Shown here: positions 47,488 to 56,361 of the stretch, piece by piece
Layout: each line of letters begins with the position of its first letter
Position numbering within the stretch: position 1 is the stretch's first letter
From: Hydrogenophaga palleronii NBRC 102513
GTDB taxonomy: Bacteria > Pseudomonadota > Gammaproteobacteria > Burkholderiales > Burkholderiaceae_C
Assembly (NCBI RefSeq): GCF_001571225.1
Contig: NZ_BCTJ01000001.1
Coordinates: 372,001 to 436,000 of the forward strand
Reading direction: 5' to 3'
Length of the DNA: 64,000 nucleotides
Translations under genes and position numbers: made by a program
Notes under the pieces: model-generated
Databases searched by the model: none
Told to the model about the DNA's origin: nothing
Seen by the model: only the letters and a program-made list of their open reading frames with translations

Positions 47488-47652
47488 CGAATATCCCGCT
47501 CACGCGGTCGGAAAGTCAACACGAATCTCCCCCTCTTAAAGCTTATCGACACCTTACCGCCTTCAACACCCTTGTTGCGGAAAGATGGGAGCGGCCGTTC
47601 TTAGCGACCTCAATTGTCAGAAGATGTAAAACAACGATACAAACCTCTTCAT

Positions 47653-47658
47653 TATGAT
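47653..47658 (+). promoter_or_regulatory. TATGAT -10-like box before the SGNH-like lipoprotein gene
   Basis: The hexamer ends six bases before the ATG at 47665, so a transcript from it would start at or near the first codon. A second possible promoter, TTGTCA at 47614 with ATACAA 17 bases further, lies just upstream. Confidence 0.35.
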
Positions 47659-47664
47659 AAGCCC

Positions 47665-48606
47665 ATGAATGCCAAGAAATCGCTGACTTGCCTCGTTTTA
47701 TGGAGCCTGGCGGCCTGCGGCTGGCAGAAGGGCCTGGATTCGGTTGCACTGGCAAGTCTTTACACGGTGCCAATGCCGCCACCCACCACACCTCTGTCCG
47801 TCTACCACATCGGCCACAGCCTGGTGAATCGCGACATGCCCGCCATGCTGGAACAGCTGGCCGGCGAGGGTCATGGCCATCGTTCTCAACTAGGCTGGGG
47901 CGTCACACTGCGCTCGCATTGGGAGCCAGGCGAAAGTATCAATGGCTTCGAGCAAGAAAACGACCATCCCAGATACATGGACGCCATGTCTGCGGTCAGG
48001 GGTGGGAAGTTCGATGCATTGGTGCTGACCGAAATGGTGGAGATCAAGGACGCCATTCGGCATTTTGACAGTCCCGAGTACCTGCGCCGCTGGGCGCGGG
48101 AAGCGCGCGCAGCCAAGCCCGCAATTCGCGTGTATCTGTATGAGACGTGGCACCAGCTGAACGACCCGAAGGGATGGCTGGAGCGCCTCGACGAAGATTT
48201 GCCGCTTTATTGGGAGGGTGAGTTGCTGGCCAAAAGCCTTGCCCACAATGACACGGGGGGCCCGATCTACGTCATTCCTGCCGGTCAGGTGATGGCACAG
48301 TGGGTGCGCCGCATCGAGGGGCCGGGAAAACTACCCGGTATGAGTACGCGACAGGATCTTTTTGCGCGCAACGCCGATGGCACGCAGGACAACATCCACC
48401 TCAACGACCTGGGCAACTACCTTGTCGCATTGACCCACTACGCTGTTCTCTACCACCGAAGCCCCGCCGGTTTGCCGCACCGCCTCAAACGCGCGGATGG
48501 CAGTGAGGCAACAGCGCCGGAGCCGGAGACAGCACGAGCGATGCAGGAAACCGTGTGGGAGGTGGTAACGCGCTATCCCAAGACAGGCGTCCGTCAGGTG
48601 GACTGA
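47665..48606 (+). CDS. SGNH-hydrolase-like lipoprotein with GHSL motif (paralogue A)
   Basis: A 313-residue secreted protein. The N-terminal MNAKKSLTCLVLWSLAACGW ends in a lipobox with Cys18. SGNH-like landmarks: YHIGHSLVNRDMPA with Ser52 in the block I position (GHSL instead of GDSL), TE at 122-123, VYLYETWHQLND near 157, IPAG at 205, and a block V pair Asp242/His245 in DNIHLNDLGN. The same landmarks recur in the lipoprotein at 54796-56031, so the two are paralogues. An esterase acting on acyl groups of the exported polysaccharide is a reasonable inference. No ribosome site is visible before the ATG. Confidence 0.78.
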   Translation: MNAKKSLTCLVLWSLAACGWQKGLDSVALASLYTVPMPPPTTPLSVYHIGHSLVNRDMPAMLEQLAGEGHGHRSQLGWGVTLRSHWEPGESINGFEQENDHPRYMDAMSAVRGGKFDALVLTEMVEIKDAIRHFDSPEYLRRWAREARAAKPAIRVYLYETWHQLNDPKGWLERLDEDLPLYWEGELLAKSLAHNDTGGPIYVIPAGQVMAQWVRRIEGPGKLPGMSTRQDLFARNADGTQDNIHLNDLGNYLVALTHYAVLYHRSPAGLPHRLKRADGSEATAPEPETARAMQETVWEVVTRYPKTGVRQVD

Positions 48607-48955
48607 AACCCGGAGCACACGCAGCCGCAGTCGTCGAGAAATTCACGTTGGAGCAGGTTGTGCTGCTTTGGCGTGAATCATCCCCGAGACTCACTGGTTT
48701 TGCGCTGCTACCATCCCGGGCAACACCGACTTTCAACCACGCGGACGTGCCCCTGTTGCTGCAGACACGCATTTTTTTGAAGCTGCTCCAACACATTCCC
48801 GTCCCATCCAGGGTATTCAAAACCCGCAGTAGGCTCCCGCTGTCGGCCATTGTGCCAACGGCGGGTCCAGCGCCACGCGGTGACATCGGATGGGCAACGC
48901 CGTGCCGACGGCCACTCACTCGCCAGGAAACCCTCGAAACCGGTGCGGCGCAGCC
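48607..48955. other. 349-base gap without recognised gene
   Basis: Between the SGNH-like lipoprotein gene and the polymerase gene. I see no RNA gene, terminator or convincing promoter. A GC-rich frame on the + strand just before the next gene has no recognisable content. Confidence 0.5.
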
Positions 48956-50455
48956 ATGATTCAAGACCTCAAGACGCTCGCCATCGTTCTGACACTGGGT
49001 TCACTTGCCTTCATTGTTGGCAAGCGGTTCTGGCTGCAGGTGATGTCCCAGGAAGATTTTCGACTGCGACGCAACGCTTGGTTTGGATTGACGATCCTGG
49101 CCTTCCTCAGCCCCAGCTTCTTGCTTTTCTGCTTGATTGCGGCACCAATACTGGTGTGGCTGGGGCAACGAGACTCCAACCCATTGGCTCTTTATGTGCT
49201 CTTGCTGCACATCATTCCCCCCGTCAGCGTGTATATCCCGCTGGTAGGGGCTGGATACCTCATTGACTTCAACAACTACCGACTGCTAACGCTGACGGTT
49301 TTGCTGCCGTATGCCTGGAAATTGATGCACACGCGGCAGACTGAAAAACTTCGGCAACCTGGGCTTGGACTCCCGTACTTCCTGATTTTCTGCTTCAGTG
49401 CGCTGCAGATCATCCAATTAATCCCCTTGGAGAGTCTCACAAATACGTTCAGACGCCTTCTTCTCGTCTTTCTGGACAGCATCCTGTTGGTCTACGCATT
49501 CAGCCGAGGAGCATCCTCGGAACAGAAAATCCGGGAAATTCTTGGCACCTGCGCCCTGATCATGGCGGTGGCGGCACCTATTGCGATGTTCGAGTCGCTG
49601 AGGGGCTGGCTCATGTACGAGAACGTGGTGAGAAACTGGGGTATCCCGATGGATTTTGCCTTTCTCATGCGCGGCAATTCGCTGCGCGCCCAAGCGTCCA
49701 CTGGTCACGCCTTGGTACTGGGTTACATGACGGCCATCGCCTTTGGCGTGTGGCTCTATTTGGCAAGGTACCTCAAAGTCTCGAAATTTCAGCTGATCGC
49801 AGGAAGCATCTGGTTCTGGGTTGGCCTGATTGCTGCATATTCCCGGGCGCCATGGCTCACTGCGGTATTGATCCCATTTGTTTTTGTATTTTTGCTGCCT
49901 CGCGGAATGATTCAAGCAATAAAAATGGGAATTCTGGCCACCATTGGCGGCTCTGTAATTCTGGCATTGCCACTGGGTGGTCGAATTGTTGCCAGCCTCC
50001 CATTCATCGGGACAATCGACACGGAGAACGTCACCTACCGCCAGCGCTTGGCCGAGGCTTCTTGGGATCTGGTTATGCAATATCCCGTTTTTGGCACGCC
50101 CCGTGCCCTTGAGTACCTGGAACATCTGCGTCAAGGGCAAGGCATCATCGATCTTGTGAATGTGTACGCCACCGTTGCCGTATTTCATGGTCTCGTCGGG
50201 CTGTCTCTGTTTTGCGGCTATTTCCTGATCAGCCTTTTCCGAACCTGGAGCACGACGGCCTTGTTTCGCAAAACGGACCCGGCGTTCTCCAGCCTGGGGG
50301 CTTGCCTGGTGGCATTGCTCTTGGGCACCTACTTTTTCATGGCCACTGGCAGTTTCGGCACCGGACTCGCACAGATGGCATGGATCCTGTCGGCGCTGGG
50401 TTTGGCATATGCCAGGCTCCAACCGTCTAACAACAATAGTCAGAGCAACGCTTGA
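48956..50455 (+). CDS. O-antigen ligase/polymerase family membrane protein (Wzy candidate)
   Basis: A 499-residue protein with 11-12 hydrophobic segments and the long periplasmic loop expected of Wzy/WaaL-type enzymes (after GLIAAYSRAPWLTAVLIPFV; loop around residues 340-400 with NVTYRQRLAEASWDLVMQYP). The S-R-A-P-W segment and R-Q-R-L in the loop match the Arg-rich active loops of this family. The start at 48956 gives MIQDLKTLAIVLTLGSLAFI. The gene looks less GC-rich than its neighbours, as is common for polymerase genes. It would join lipid-linked repeat units in the periplasm. The flippase gene overlaps its end (TTGA). Confidence 0.85.
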   Translation: MIQDLKTLAIVLTLGSLAFIVGKRFWLQVMSQEDFRLRRNAWFGLTILAFLSPSFLLFCLIAAPILVWLGQRDSNPLALYVLLLHIIPPVSVYIPLVGAGYLIDFNNYRLLTLTVLLPYAWKLMHTRQTEKLRQPGLGLPYFLIFCFSALQIIQLIPLESLTNTFRRLLLVFLDSILLVYAFSRGASSEQKIREILGTCALIMAVAAPIAMFESLRGWLMYENVVRNWGIPMDFAFLMRGNSLRAQASTGHALVLGYMTAIAFGVWLYLARYLKVSKFQLIAGSIWFWVGLIAAYSRAPWLTAVLIPFVFVFLLPRGMIQAIKMGILATIGGSVILALPLGGRIVASLPFIGTIDTENVTYRQRLAEASWDLVMQYPVFGTPRALEYLEHLRQGQGIIDLVNVYATVAVFHGLVGLSLFCGYFLISLFRTWSTTALFRKTDPAFSSLGACLVALLLGTYFFMATGSFGTGLAQMAWILSALGLAYARLQPSNNNSQSNA

Positions 50456-51792
50456 TCAAACACCTGGTCAATTTCAAGGGAGAACTCTTCACCGCGGCGG
50501 CGACCTCAGCCGGGGTGGCGGTGGTTCGACTGTTCAGCAGCGTCATCCTGACCCGTTTGCTCTATCCGGAAGCATTCGGACTGATGACGATCGTGGCTTC
50601 CATCGCCTTCATCGTGGAAATGGTGTCGGATGTGGGCATTGTCGGCCTGACCATTCGCCACGCCAAGGGCGACGAGCCCCAATTCTTCCACACGTGGTGG
50701 TCGGTTCGATTTGTACGCAGCCTGTTCAATGCCGGCTTGATGTTTCTGCTCGCCCCCTATCTGGCCGAATGGTATGGTCAACCCGATCTCACGCTGGTAT
50801 TGCGGATTTTTTCCATCTCCTTTGTTCTCATGGGCCTCGAGTCCATGTCAATTCCGCTGTCAATTCGGCGGCGTCAGACACAGAAGATGCACTACATCGA
50901 GCTCGGCTGCCTAGTGCTGTCGACTTGTTTTTCCATCATCTGGAGTTATTTCAGCCGCGACTATTTCGGCATTCTGTACGGCACCCTGCTCAATCAGCTG
51001 TTGATGACCACCGCCAGCTACGTACTTTATACCGACAGCCGCGCACAATTCCGGTTTCATCGCGAAGCGTTGCGCGAACAATTCCATTTCGCACGCTACG
51101 TCATGCCCTCCAGCATGATCACCCTGGTAGTGAGCCAGTTCGACAAGCTATTGTTCTTGAAGCTATTCGACCTGCAACTGATGGGTCTTTATGGATTGGC
51201 GGTCAATATCCTGACACCCGTCGACGCACTGATCACGCGCTTGAGCCGAAACATGCTCTATCCCCGTTGTGCCGAGAATTTCCGAGATGACGAATCGACT
51301 TTCGTCGAAAAATACTACACGCAGAGTTGGAAACTGCATGCGCTGGTCTTGGCTGTGCCCGCGCTGTTGTGCGGCGCCGGCGCCTTTGTGGTCCATGTGC
51401 TGTACGACTCGCGATACGCCCAAGCCGGCCTCATGGTGCAGTTGTTTGCGATGCGATCGGTGATCCACGTGTTTTCATCGACAGCGGAAGATCTGCTGGT
51501 GGCCAGTGGAATGTTGCGTGTACAACTGGCGGGCAACGTCATCCGCTTGCTCTGGTTGGTTCCGGCGGTGTTGCTCGGCTCACACTACTTCGGCCTGCCA
51601 GGCTTCCTCGCCGCCATGATGCTGGAGATGGCCCCTACCCTTGCCTACTATTTGCGCACCTTGTCTGCACGCGGCATGGTGATCTGGCGCTATGAAGGCG
51701 TCCGCCTGCTGTACACGTTGGGCCTTGTCGCCGTCGGGGCACTTTCTGCATGGGTCGGTGGTGAACTACTTGCCGCCCTTCGCGCATCCTGA
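50452..51792 (+). CDS. Polysaccharide flippase (Wzx family)
   Basis: A 446-residue membrane protein of the MOP/Wzx family with about 12 helices. It begins at a TTG overlapping the polymerase stop. Marks: LFTAAATSAGVAVVRLFSSV with ILTRLLYPEAFG immediately after, RHAKGDEPQFFHTWWSVRFV, and MPSSMITLVVSQFDKLLFLK. Wzx proteins move undecaprenyl-linked repeat units across the inner membrane. Reduced GC as in the polymerase gene. Position directly after Wzy is typical of Wzy-dependent loci. Confidence 0.9.
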   Translation: MIKHLVNFKGELFTAAATSAGVAVVRLFSSVILTRLLYPEAFGLMTIVASIAFIVEMVSDVGIVGLTIRHAKGDEPQFFHTWWSVRFVRSLFNAGLMFLLAPYLAEWYGQPDLTLVLRIFSISFVLMGLESMSIPLSIRRRQTQKMHYIELGCLVLSTCFSIIWSYFSRDYFGILYGTLLNQLLMTTASYVLYTDSRAQFRFHREALREQFHFARYVMPSSMITLVVSQFDKLLFLKLFDLQLMGLYGLAVNILTPVDALITRLSRNMLYPRCAENFRDDESTFVEKYYTQSWKLHALVLAVPALLCGAGAFVVHVLYDSRYAQAGLMVQLFAMRSVIHVFSSTAEDLLVASGMLRVQLAGNVIRLLWLVPAVLLGSHYFGLPGFLAAMMLEMAPTLAYYLRTLSARGMVIWRYEGVRLLYTLGLVAVGALSAWVGGELLAALRAS

Positions 51793-51852
51793 GGTCGAGG
51801 CGCACGCGATGTATCAGGAACTGGTCAGTTGCAACGATTCGAGAGGCTCAGC

Positions 51853-53046
51853 TTGCATATAGCTTATTTTGTGTCCGGTTGGCCGCTGTCCGCCCGGGCA
51901 AGCGGCATCGTGACATACATCGACATCATGAAGCGGGAGCTCGAACTCATGGGCCACGAGGTGTCGATCCTGTGTGGTGAGGTGAATCCCGAGGCCTGCG
52001 ACGCGAATGTGCACAAGGTCGAGGACGAGCGCTTTGGAAGTCTTTGGGACCGGCTGGCGGAACGGCTGTCGAGAACGCCTGACCGGGCGGTGTACGCCTA
52101 CGGTCGTAGCATCGCCAAAGCCGCCGCCAGCATTCATGCGCGCAAGCCGATCGATGTGTTCGAGATTGAAGAGTCCTTTGGCTGGTCTCGTGATCTGCAG
52201 GCGCTTAATGCTTTTCCGGTCGTGGTCCGCTTGCACGGTCCTACATTCCTGGTTCAGGGACGGCTTGTCGGCGCCGATGATTCGGTGGATCACAAGATCG
52301 AGCGCGAGGGGGCGGCCCTGAAAAAGACCAGAATCATCACCGCTCCGTCCCGGTGCACGCTGGATGAAACCCTTGCCCGCTATGCACTCCATCCCGCCGT
52401 GGCCCAGACCATCCCCAATCCGTATGTGGTGCCTGAGACCGAGCCATCGGGGCACAGCACCAAGACAGCGGTCAACGAGCTGCTTTTCGTCGGGCGACTT
52501 GATCTCGTCAAAGGTGCTGACTGGCTGCTGCAAACCTTTGCGCTGCTGGCAAAGCGCCACCCAGACTTGCGCTTGACGTTTGCCGGACCAGACGTCGGAA
52601 TACCCGATGCCGATGGACAGATCCTCAAGTTCGCGCCTTACGTTCAGGCACATTTTGACGAGGGCGTCCGCAACCGCATCCAGTTCCTGGGTCAACAAAC
52701 GCCAGATCAGATCCGAGCACTGCGAGCCCGGCGCACCGTGACCCTGGTGACCTCGCGCTGGGAGAACCAGCCCTACGTGGCCCTGGAGGCGATGGCGCAA
52801 CGCTGCCCAGTGGTGGCGTTCGCAGCGGGGGGCGTTGGTGAAGTGGTCCAGCACGAGCGCAATGGGCTCTCTGCGCCGCCAGGAGATGTTGCAGAACTCG
52901 CTCGGCAAGTTGAACGCCTGCTGGTGGATGCAGACCTGCGAGACCAACTGGCGGAAGAAGGATTCCGCTACGTGAGCGACGTGCACAATCCCAAGCGTGT
53001 CGCCGAAGCCATGTTGGGCATCTATCAGACGGCCAAGACGCCCTGA
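51853..53046 (+). CDS. Glycosyltransferase family 4 (GT-B fold)
   Basis: A 397-residue glycosyltransferase. The TTG at 51853 is preferred because GAGAGG lies six bases upstream and the Rossmann strand HIAYFVSGWPLSARASGIV starts at once; another TTG at 51829 is possible. GT4 landmarks: NELLFVGRLDLVKGADWLLQ, TLVTSRWENQPYVALEAMAQ with the E-x7-E-like segment, and CPVVAFAAGGVGEVVQHERN. It is the fourth glycosyltransferase of the locus and adds a sugar on the cytoplasmic side. It follows the flippase gene by 60 bases. Confidence 0.9.
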   Translation: MHIAYFVSGWPLSARASGIVTYIDIMKRELELMGHEVSILCGEVNPEACDANVHKVEDERFGSLWDRLAERLSRTPDRAVYAYGRSIAKAAASIHARKPIDVFEIEESFGWSRDLQALNAFPVVVRLHGPTFLVQGRLVGADDSVDHKIEREGAALKKTRIITAPSRCTLDETLARYALHPAVAQTIPNPYVVPETEPSGHSTKTAVNELLFVGRLDLVKGADWLLQTFALLAKRHPDLRLTFAGPDVGIPDADGQILKFAPYVQAHFDEGVRNRIQFLGQQTPDQIRALRARRTVTLVTSRWENQPYVALEAMAQRCPVVAFAAGGVGEVVQHERNGLSAPPGDVAELARQVERLLVDADLRDQLAEEGFRYVSDVHNPKRVAEAMLGIYQTAKTP

Positions 53047-53156
53047 TTTCCAGCCCGATTGGCTCGCCACCCGAGGCTCACAGCCTTACCGGCGTGAATC
53101 GTGAACATCAGCACATTCAATGTGCGGCTGCATGCTTTTCCCGTCGCAACCACAGA

Positions 53157-53183
53157 TTGCACACCCCCCCGCACACCTATACT
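53157..53183 (+). promoter_or_regulatory. Possible promoter of the initiating transferase gene
   Basis: TTGCAC at 53157-53162 and TATACT at 53178-53183 are separated by 15 bases, slightly short. The -10 box ends seven bases before the ATG at 53191, so the transcript would be leaderless if this promoter is used. Confidence 0.4.
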
Positions 53184-53190
53184 CCGCAAC

Positions 53191-54645
53191 ATGGCTCTTC
53201 CCAAGAGACCCCTCAGGTCCATCCTCAAACGTCGCGGCAGCATTTCCACAGCAGTACAGGCCGTGCTCGATCTGGCGGCAGTCATGGGGCTGGCGTTGCT
53301 GTTGTTGATCCGGCAGGAGATCGGCGGACTGACGGCCGAGTATTCCGTGATGCTGCTCCTGCTGGCCATCGGCATGATCTTCGCCTACGACCAGTTCGGG
53401 GTGTACCGCAGCAACAGCAGCTTCGCACGCAAGGCCTTGACGCTGTTCAAAGCCTGGTCGCTGGCGTACGGTCTGCTGCTCGTGGTGGGCTTTGTGACCA
53501 AGCAGACCGACACCTTTTCCCGTTTGCTATTGGGACAGCTGTATGTGGGCGGCTACCTGTTGCAGTTGCTGCTTCAGTACCTCTCTCGCGAGGTTCAGAC
53601 CCGCGTCATGCGCCATGCCGTACCGGTCGAAAACGTGCTGATCGTCGGCACGGGAAAACTCGCACGCTACCTGCAAAACAAGATATCGGGCAATCCGTGG
53701 CTCAACCAGAAAGTGGTGGGCTGCCTGGAGCTGTCCGCGGACGACGACTCCTACACCTCGGAAACCAGCGCCCCGCTCTACGAAACGTCGGACTTTGCGT
53801 CTCTTCACGAGGCCAACGTCATCGGCCCGGTTGATGAAATGCTCTCCATCATCGACCGTCACGATCTGCGCACGGTTTACTTTGCGATTCCGCTGGGCAA
53901 GTCGTCCCTGATTGAGGACACCTACTTCCAACTGCTGGACCGCCACGTGGCGGTTCATTGGGTGCCTGATATCTTTTCGGTCCTGCTGGTCAACCACAGC
54001 GTTCGCGAGATCGCGGGCCTGCCGGTGCTGACACTGTCGGAAACGCCGCTGACAGGTACCCGTTTGCTGTTCAAGGCGATCGAAGACTTTGTGCTGGGCA
54101 CCCTGATCCTGCTGCTCATTTCACCGCTGTTGTTGATCATTGCGATCGCCATCAAGCTGGACAGCCCTGGCCCGGTGTTCTTTCGCCAGGCACGCAAAGG
54201 CTGGAGCGGCAAGGTCTTCCACATCTGGAAGTTCCGCAGCATGTTCGTGCACCAGCCTGAGGCGGTTGTGCAGCAGGCCACCCGGAACGATCCACGCGTG
54301 ACCCGAGTGGGGGCCTTCCTGCGGCGGACCAGCCTGGACGAACTGCCCCAGGTGTTCAACGTCATCAAGGGTGAGATGTCGCTGGTGGGCCCCCGCCCGC
54401 ACGCCGTGCAACATGACGAGGTATATTCGCGCCGGATCGACGCCTATTTCGCACGCCACAACATCAAGCCAGGGATCACGGGGCTGGCACAAGTGCGCGG
54501 CCTGCGCGGTGAAACCAGCGAGATCGAAAGCATGGAGCAGCGCATCGAGGCCGACATCGAGTACATCAACAACTGGTCGCTGTGGCTCGATCTGACGATC
54601 CTGGTCCGCACCGTCGGCGCACTCACGGGGAAAAACGCTTACTGA
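53191..54645 (+). CDS. Undecaprenyl-phosphate sugar phosphotransferase (WcaJ/WbaP family)
   Basis: A 484-residue polyprenyl-phosphate hexose-1-phosphate transferase that starts the repeat unit on undecaprenyl phosphate. Four N-terminal helices (about residues 20-130), a nucleotide-fold middle domain with VENVLIVGTGKLARYLQNKI, a fifth membrane segment (DFVLGTLILLLISPLLLIIA) and the catalytic C-terminal domain: FHIWKFRSMFVHQPEAV, RRTSLDELPQVFNVIKGEMS, LVGPRPHAVQHDE and KPGITGLAQVRGLRGET. The ATG at 53191 begins MALPKRPLRSILKRRGSIST; a GTG at 53101 would add 30 residues but no better ribosome site. Glucose is the usual sugar of the WcaJ branch; not provable here. Confidence 0.93.
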   Translation: MALPKRPLRSILKRRGSISTAVQAVLDLAAVMGLALLLLIRQEIGGLTAEYSVMLLLLAIGMIFAYDQFGVYRSNSSFARKALTLFKAWSLAYGLLLVVGFVTKQTDTFSRLLLGQLYVGGYLLQLLLQYLSREVQTRVMRHAVPVENVLIVGTGKLARYLQNKISGNPWLNQKVVGCLELSADDDSYTSETSAPLYETSDFASLHEANVIGPVDEMLSIIDRHDLRTVYFAIPLGKSSLIEDTYFQLLDRHVAVHWVPDIFSVLLVNHSVREIAGLPVLTLSETPLTGTRLLFKAIEDFVLGTLILLLISPLLLIIAIAIKLDSPGPVFFRQARKGWSGKVFHIWKFRSMFVHQPEAVVQQATRNDPRVTRVGAFLRRTSLDELPQVFNVIKGEMSLVGPRPHAVQHDEVYSRRIDAYFARHNIKPGITGLAQVRGLRGETSEIESMEQRIEADIEYINNWSLWLDLTILVRTVGALTGKNAY

Positions 54646-54795
54646 GTTCGCGGGCTTTTTCGACAAACGGGCGTGCCCGGCTCAGGCGCCGCCCGACCCG
54701 CTGCGACTTGAATAGCTGCTACGACAGGCCCAGCAATTCCAATACGCGTGATCCCGCTTTGGCGCAGCCTTTGCTGCTGCACGGAAGAGCCCGCT

Positions 54796-56031
54796 TCAAG
54801 GGGCGGGAAGCCACCTGCTGCTGTCGGTTGATGCGTTGAAGTAAAACGGATTGTTTTGCGCCGTACCAGAGAAGGTATTTGGGCAAGTGCCAACCAGGTC
54901 GGACCTATTCGTGAAGTTGTAGAACGCTGGGCACACGGAGTCGCGCATGACCGCACGGCACTGTGCGTTGTCTGGCTCGCTGTAGGTGGTGAAATGGGCT
55001 GTCACCGCTTGCCAGGCCGCGTCTTGCAACGACCGCGCTTGCGTTGCAGTCACGCCCGACGGTACCCACGCCCCCACAGGCGACTGCCGGTACACCGATG
55101 CGTAGTTGACCAGTGCCATGTAGTAAACTCCCAGAGACGTGAGGTGCACGTCGTCCGAGAAAAGCCGGTCGACTGTTTCACGCACGCTGGCGCCGGTCAC
55201 GCCTGCGACCCCCGAGCCCTGTGTGGCCTGCTCGACCAGGCTGGCCAGCGCAAGGCCGGCGGGCAGGTACACCACACGATCACGACGACCGACCAGCGCC
55301 AGGGACTCGTTGACACGCGCGGCAACACATTGCCACGCGGGTGCCACAGCACGCTCGAAGTTCACCCAGTTTCTGGGGGCGTTCTTGTCGGGCATACCCA
55401 GCCAGGAATGGTAGAGATAGGTGCTCGCCAGCGGGTTGCCCTCGATCAGACGATCGTGAAAGTGGCGGGTATAGCCGATCGTGTTCTCCCAGACGATCGT
55501 GTTAACGATGTCGTGGCGCTCGGTGATGATCAAGGTGTCGTAGCGCTGACCACCGATGGTTTGCGGATTGCGCAATTCACTCACGACATCCATGCCCGAT
55601 CCAACACGGTTCTTGCCCTCGCGGTAGCCGGGAAAGGCCGTGCCGCTTGAGTCGTTGCCGCGCGTTCGGGCGGCGATCGGCGAGCCAACGATGTTCTGCT
55701 GGTTCCACCAGGCGGTTGCGCGCAAACTTTGTGCAATGGCGGTGACGTACTCTGGCAGTGGATTGTCCGTGAGGCTGTGCCCCGAGAAGAACATGCGCGC
55801 CGAGGTGCGCGGCTCACCCAGCGTCGGTGGCGTTTGCGGAGCAGGAGCCGGGCCTGGAGCAGGAGCCGGACCTGGTGCAGGAGCCGGCACCTCAGCCACA
55901 TGGTCAGGCGTGGCAGCAGTGCCGCCGCCCCCGCCACCACAAGCAACCGCCATGATCAACAGCGACACAGCCAGCGGCAAGCGTGCCAGTTGACGTGACG
56001 AAACAGTGTGTTTATTTGAAGGAGTGGTCAT
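54796..56031 (-). CDS. SGNH-hydrolase-like lipoprotein with GHSL motif (paralogue B)
   Basis: A 411-residue lipoprotein. Lipobox VAC with Cys31 after SLLIMAVA, then six glycines and a Pro/Ala linker (residues about 49-65, PAPGPA repeats). SGNH-like landmarks: FFSGHSLTDNPLPEYV with Ser86 in block I, TERHDIV near 170, STYLYHSW at 203-210, VVYLPAGLALA near 253, and Asp293/His296 in DDVHLTSLG. These align with paralogue A (47665-48606), which lacks the linker and the extra C-terminal 55 residues with two Cys pairs (about 350-390, AQCRAVMRDSVCP and GTCPNTFSG). A clear ribosome site (ggagtggtc, reading towards the right on the other strand) is not in register, so the start rests on the signal peptide. 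Confidence 0.78.
   Translation of the reverse strand: MTTPSNKHTVSSRQLARLPLAVSLLIMAVACGGGGGGTAATPDHVAEVPAPAPGPAPAPGPAPAPQTPPTLGEPRTSARMFFSGHSLTDNPLPEYVTAIAQSLRATAWWNQQNIVGSPIAARTRGNDSSGTAFPGYREGKNRVGSGMDVVSELRNPQTIGGQRYDTLIITERHDIVNTIVWENTIGYTRHFHDRLIEGNPLASTYLYHSWLGMPDKNAPRNWVNFERAVAPAWQCVAARVNESLALVGRRDRVVYLPAGLALASLVEQATQGSGVAGVTGASVRETVDRLFSDDVHLTSLGVYYMALVNYASVYRQSPVGAWVPSGVTATQARSLQDAAWQAVTAHFTTYSEPDNAQCRAVMRDSVCPAFYNFTNRSDLVGTCPNTFSGTAQNNPFYFNASTDSSRWLPAP
55841..55894 (+). repeat. Three tandem 18-base repeats in the lipoprotein linker
   Basis: Three near-identical 18-base units beginning gcaggagccgg code on the - strand for the Pro-Ala-Pro-Gly linker of paralogue B. Copy number could change without breaking the frame. 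Confidence 0.8.
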
Positions 56032-56361
56032 GGGTTTCTCGAAAGTTTCTCGCTGAATTCGACCGACGTCTTCTATGCCTGTCATGCGATCGACTGCAAA
56101 TCGCTGCTGCGCATGCGCGCCAGAAAGGCATCGAACGCCATCCTAAACGCTGCTGAAAGGGGGTGTGACTGAGGCACGAAGCCTATAGGGTAGCAGCGGA
56201 GCGCCTTGAGCGCGCCAGCAACCCGCCTCCGAACTCAGCCTTGAAGCACCTACAACCCAATAACAGTGCCCATCTGACGCCATCACCCTGCGTCAAGGTG
56301 ACCCTCAAGCCCGGTCGAACCGTCGCAACCAAACACCATGGTCGAAATGGAAATGCTGGGG
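56032..56361. other. 330-base gap between the exopolysaccharide locus and the MFS gene
   Basis: No gene recognised. It must hold the promoter of the leftward SGNH-like lipoprotein gene and the end of the leftward MFS transcript. Several short inverted repeats such as tgacgcc/ggcgtca exist but none forms a terminator with a T-tract. Confidence 0.45.

Noticed and set aside
48956..50455. Exosortase (EpsH-like) in the exopolysaccharide locus
   Set aside because: The polytopic protein has polymerase/ligase features and no exosortase-type Cys/Arg/His pattern; no PEP-CTERM sorting signal was seen in the secreted proteins either.
32064..56361. Insertion sequences, integrase genes or CRISPR repeats around the polysaccharide locus
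   Set aside because: No transposase or integrase motif and no regularly spaced repeats were seen; the only tandem repeats are inside lipoprotein linkers.
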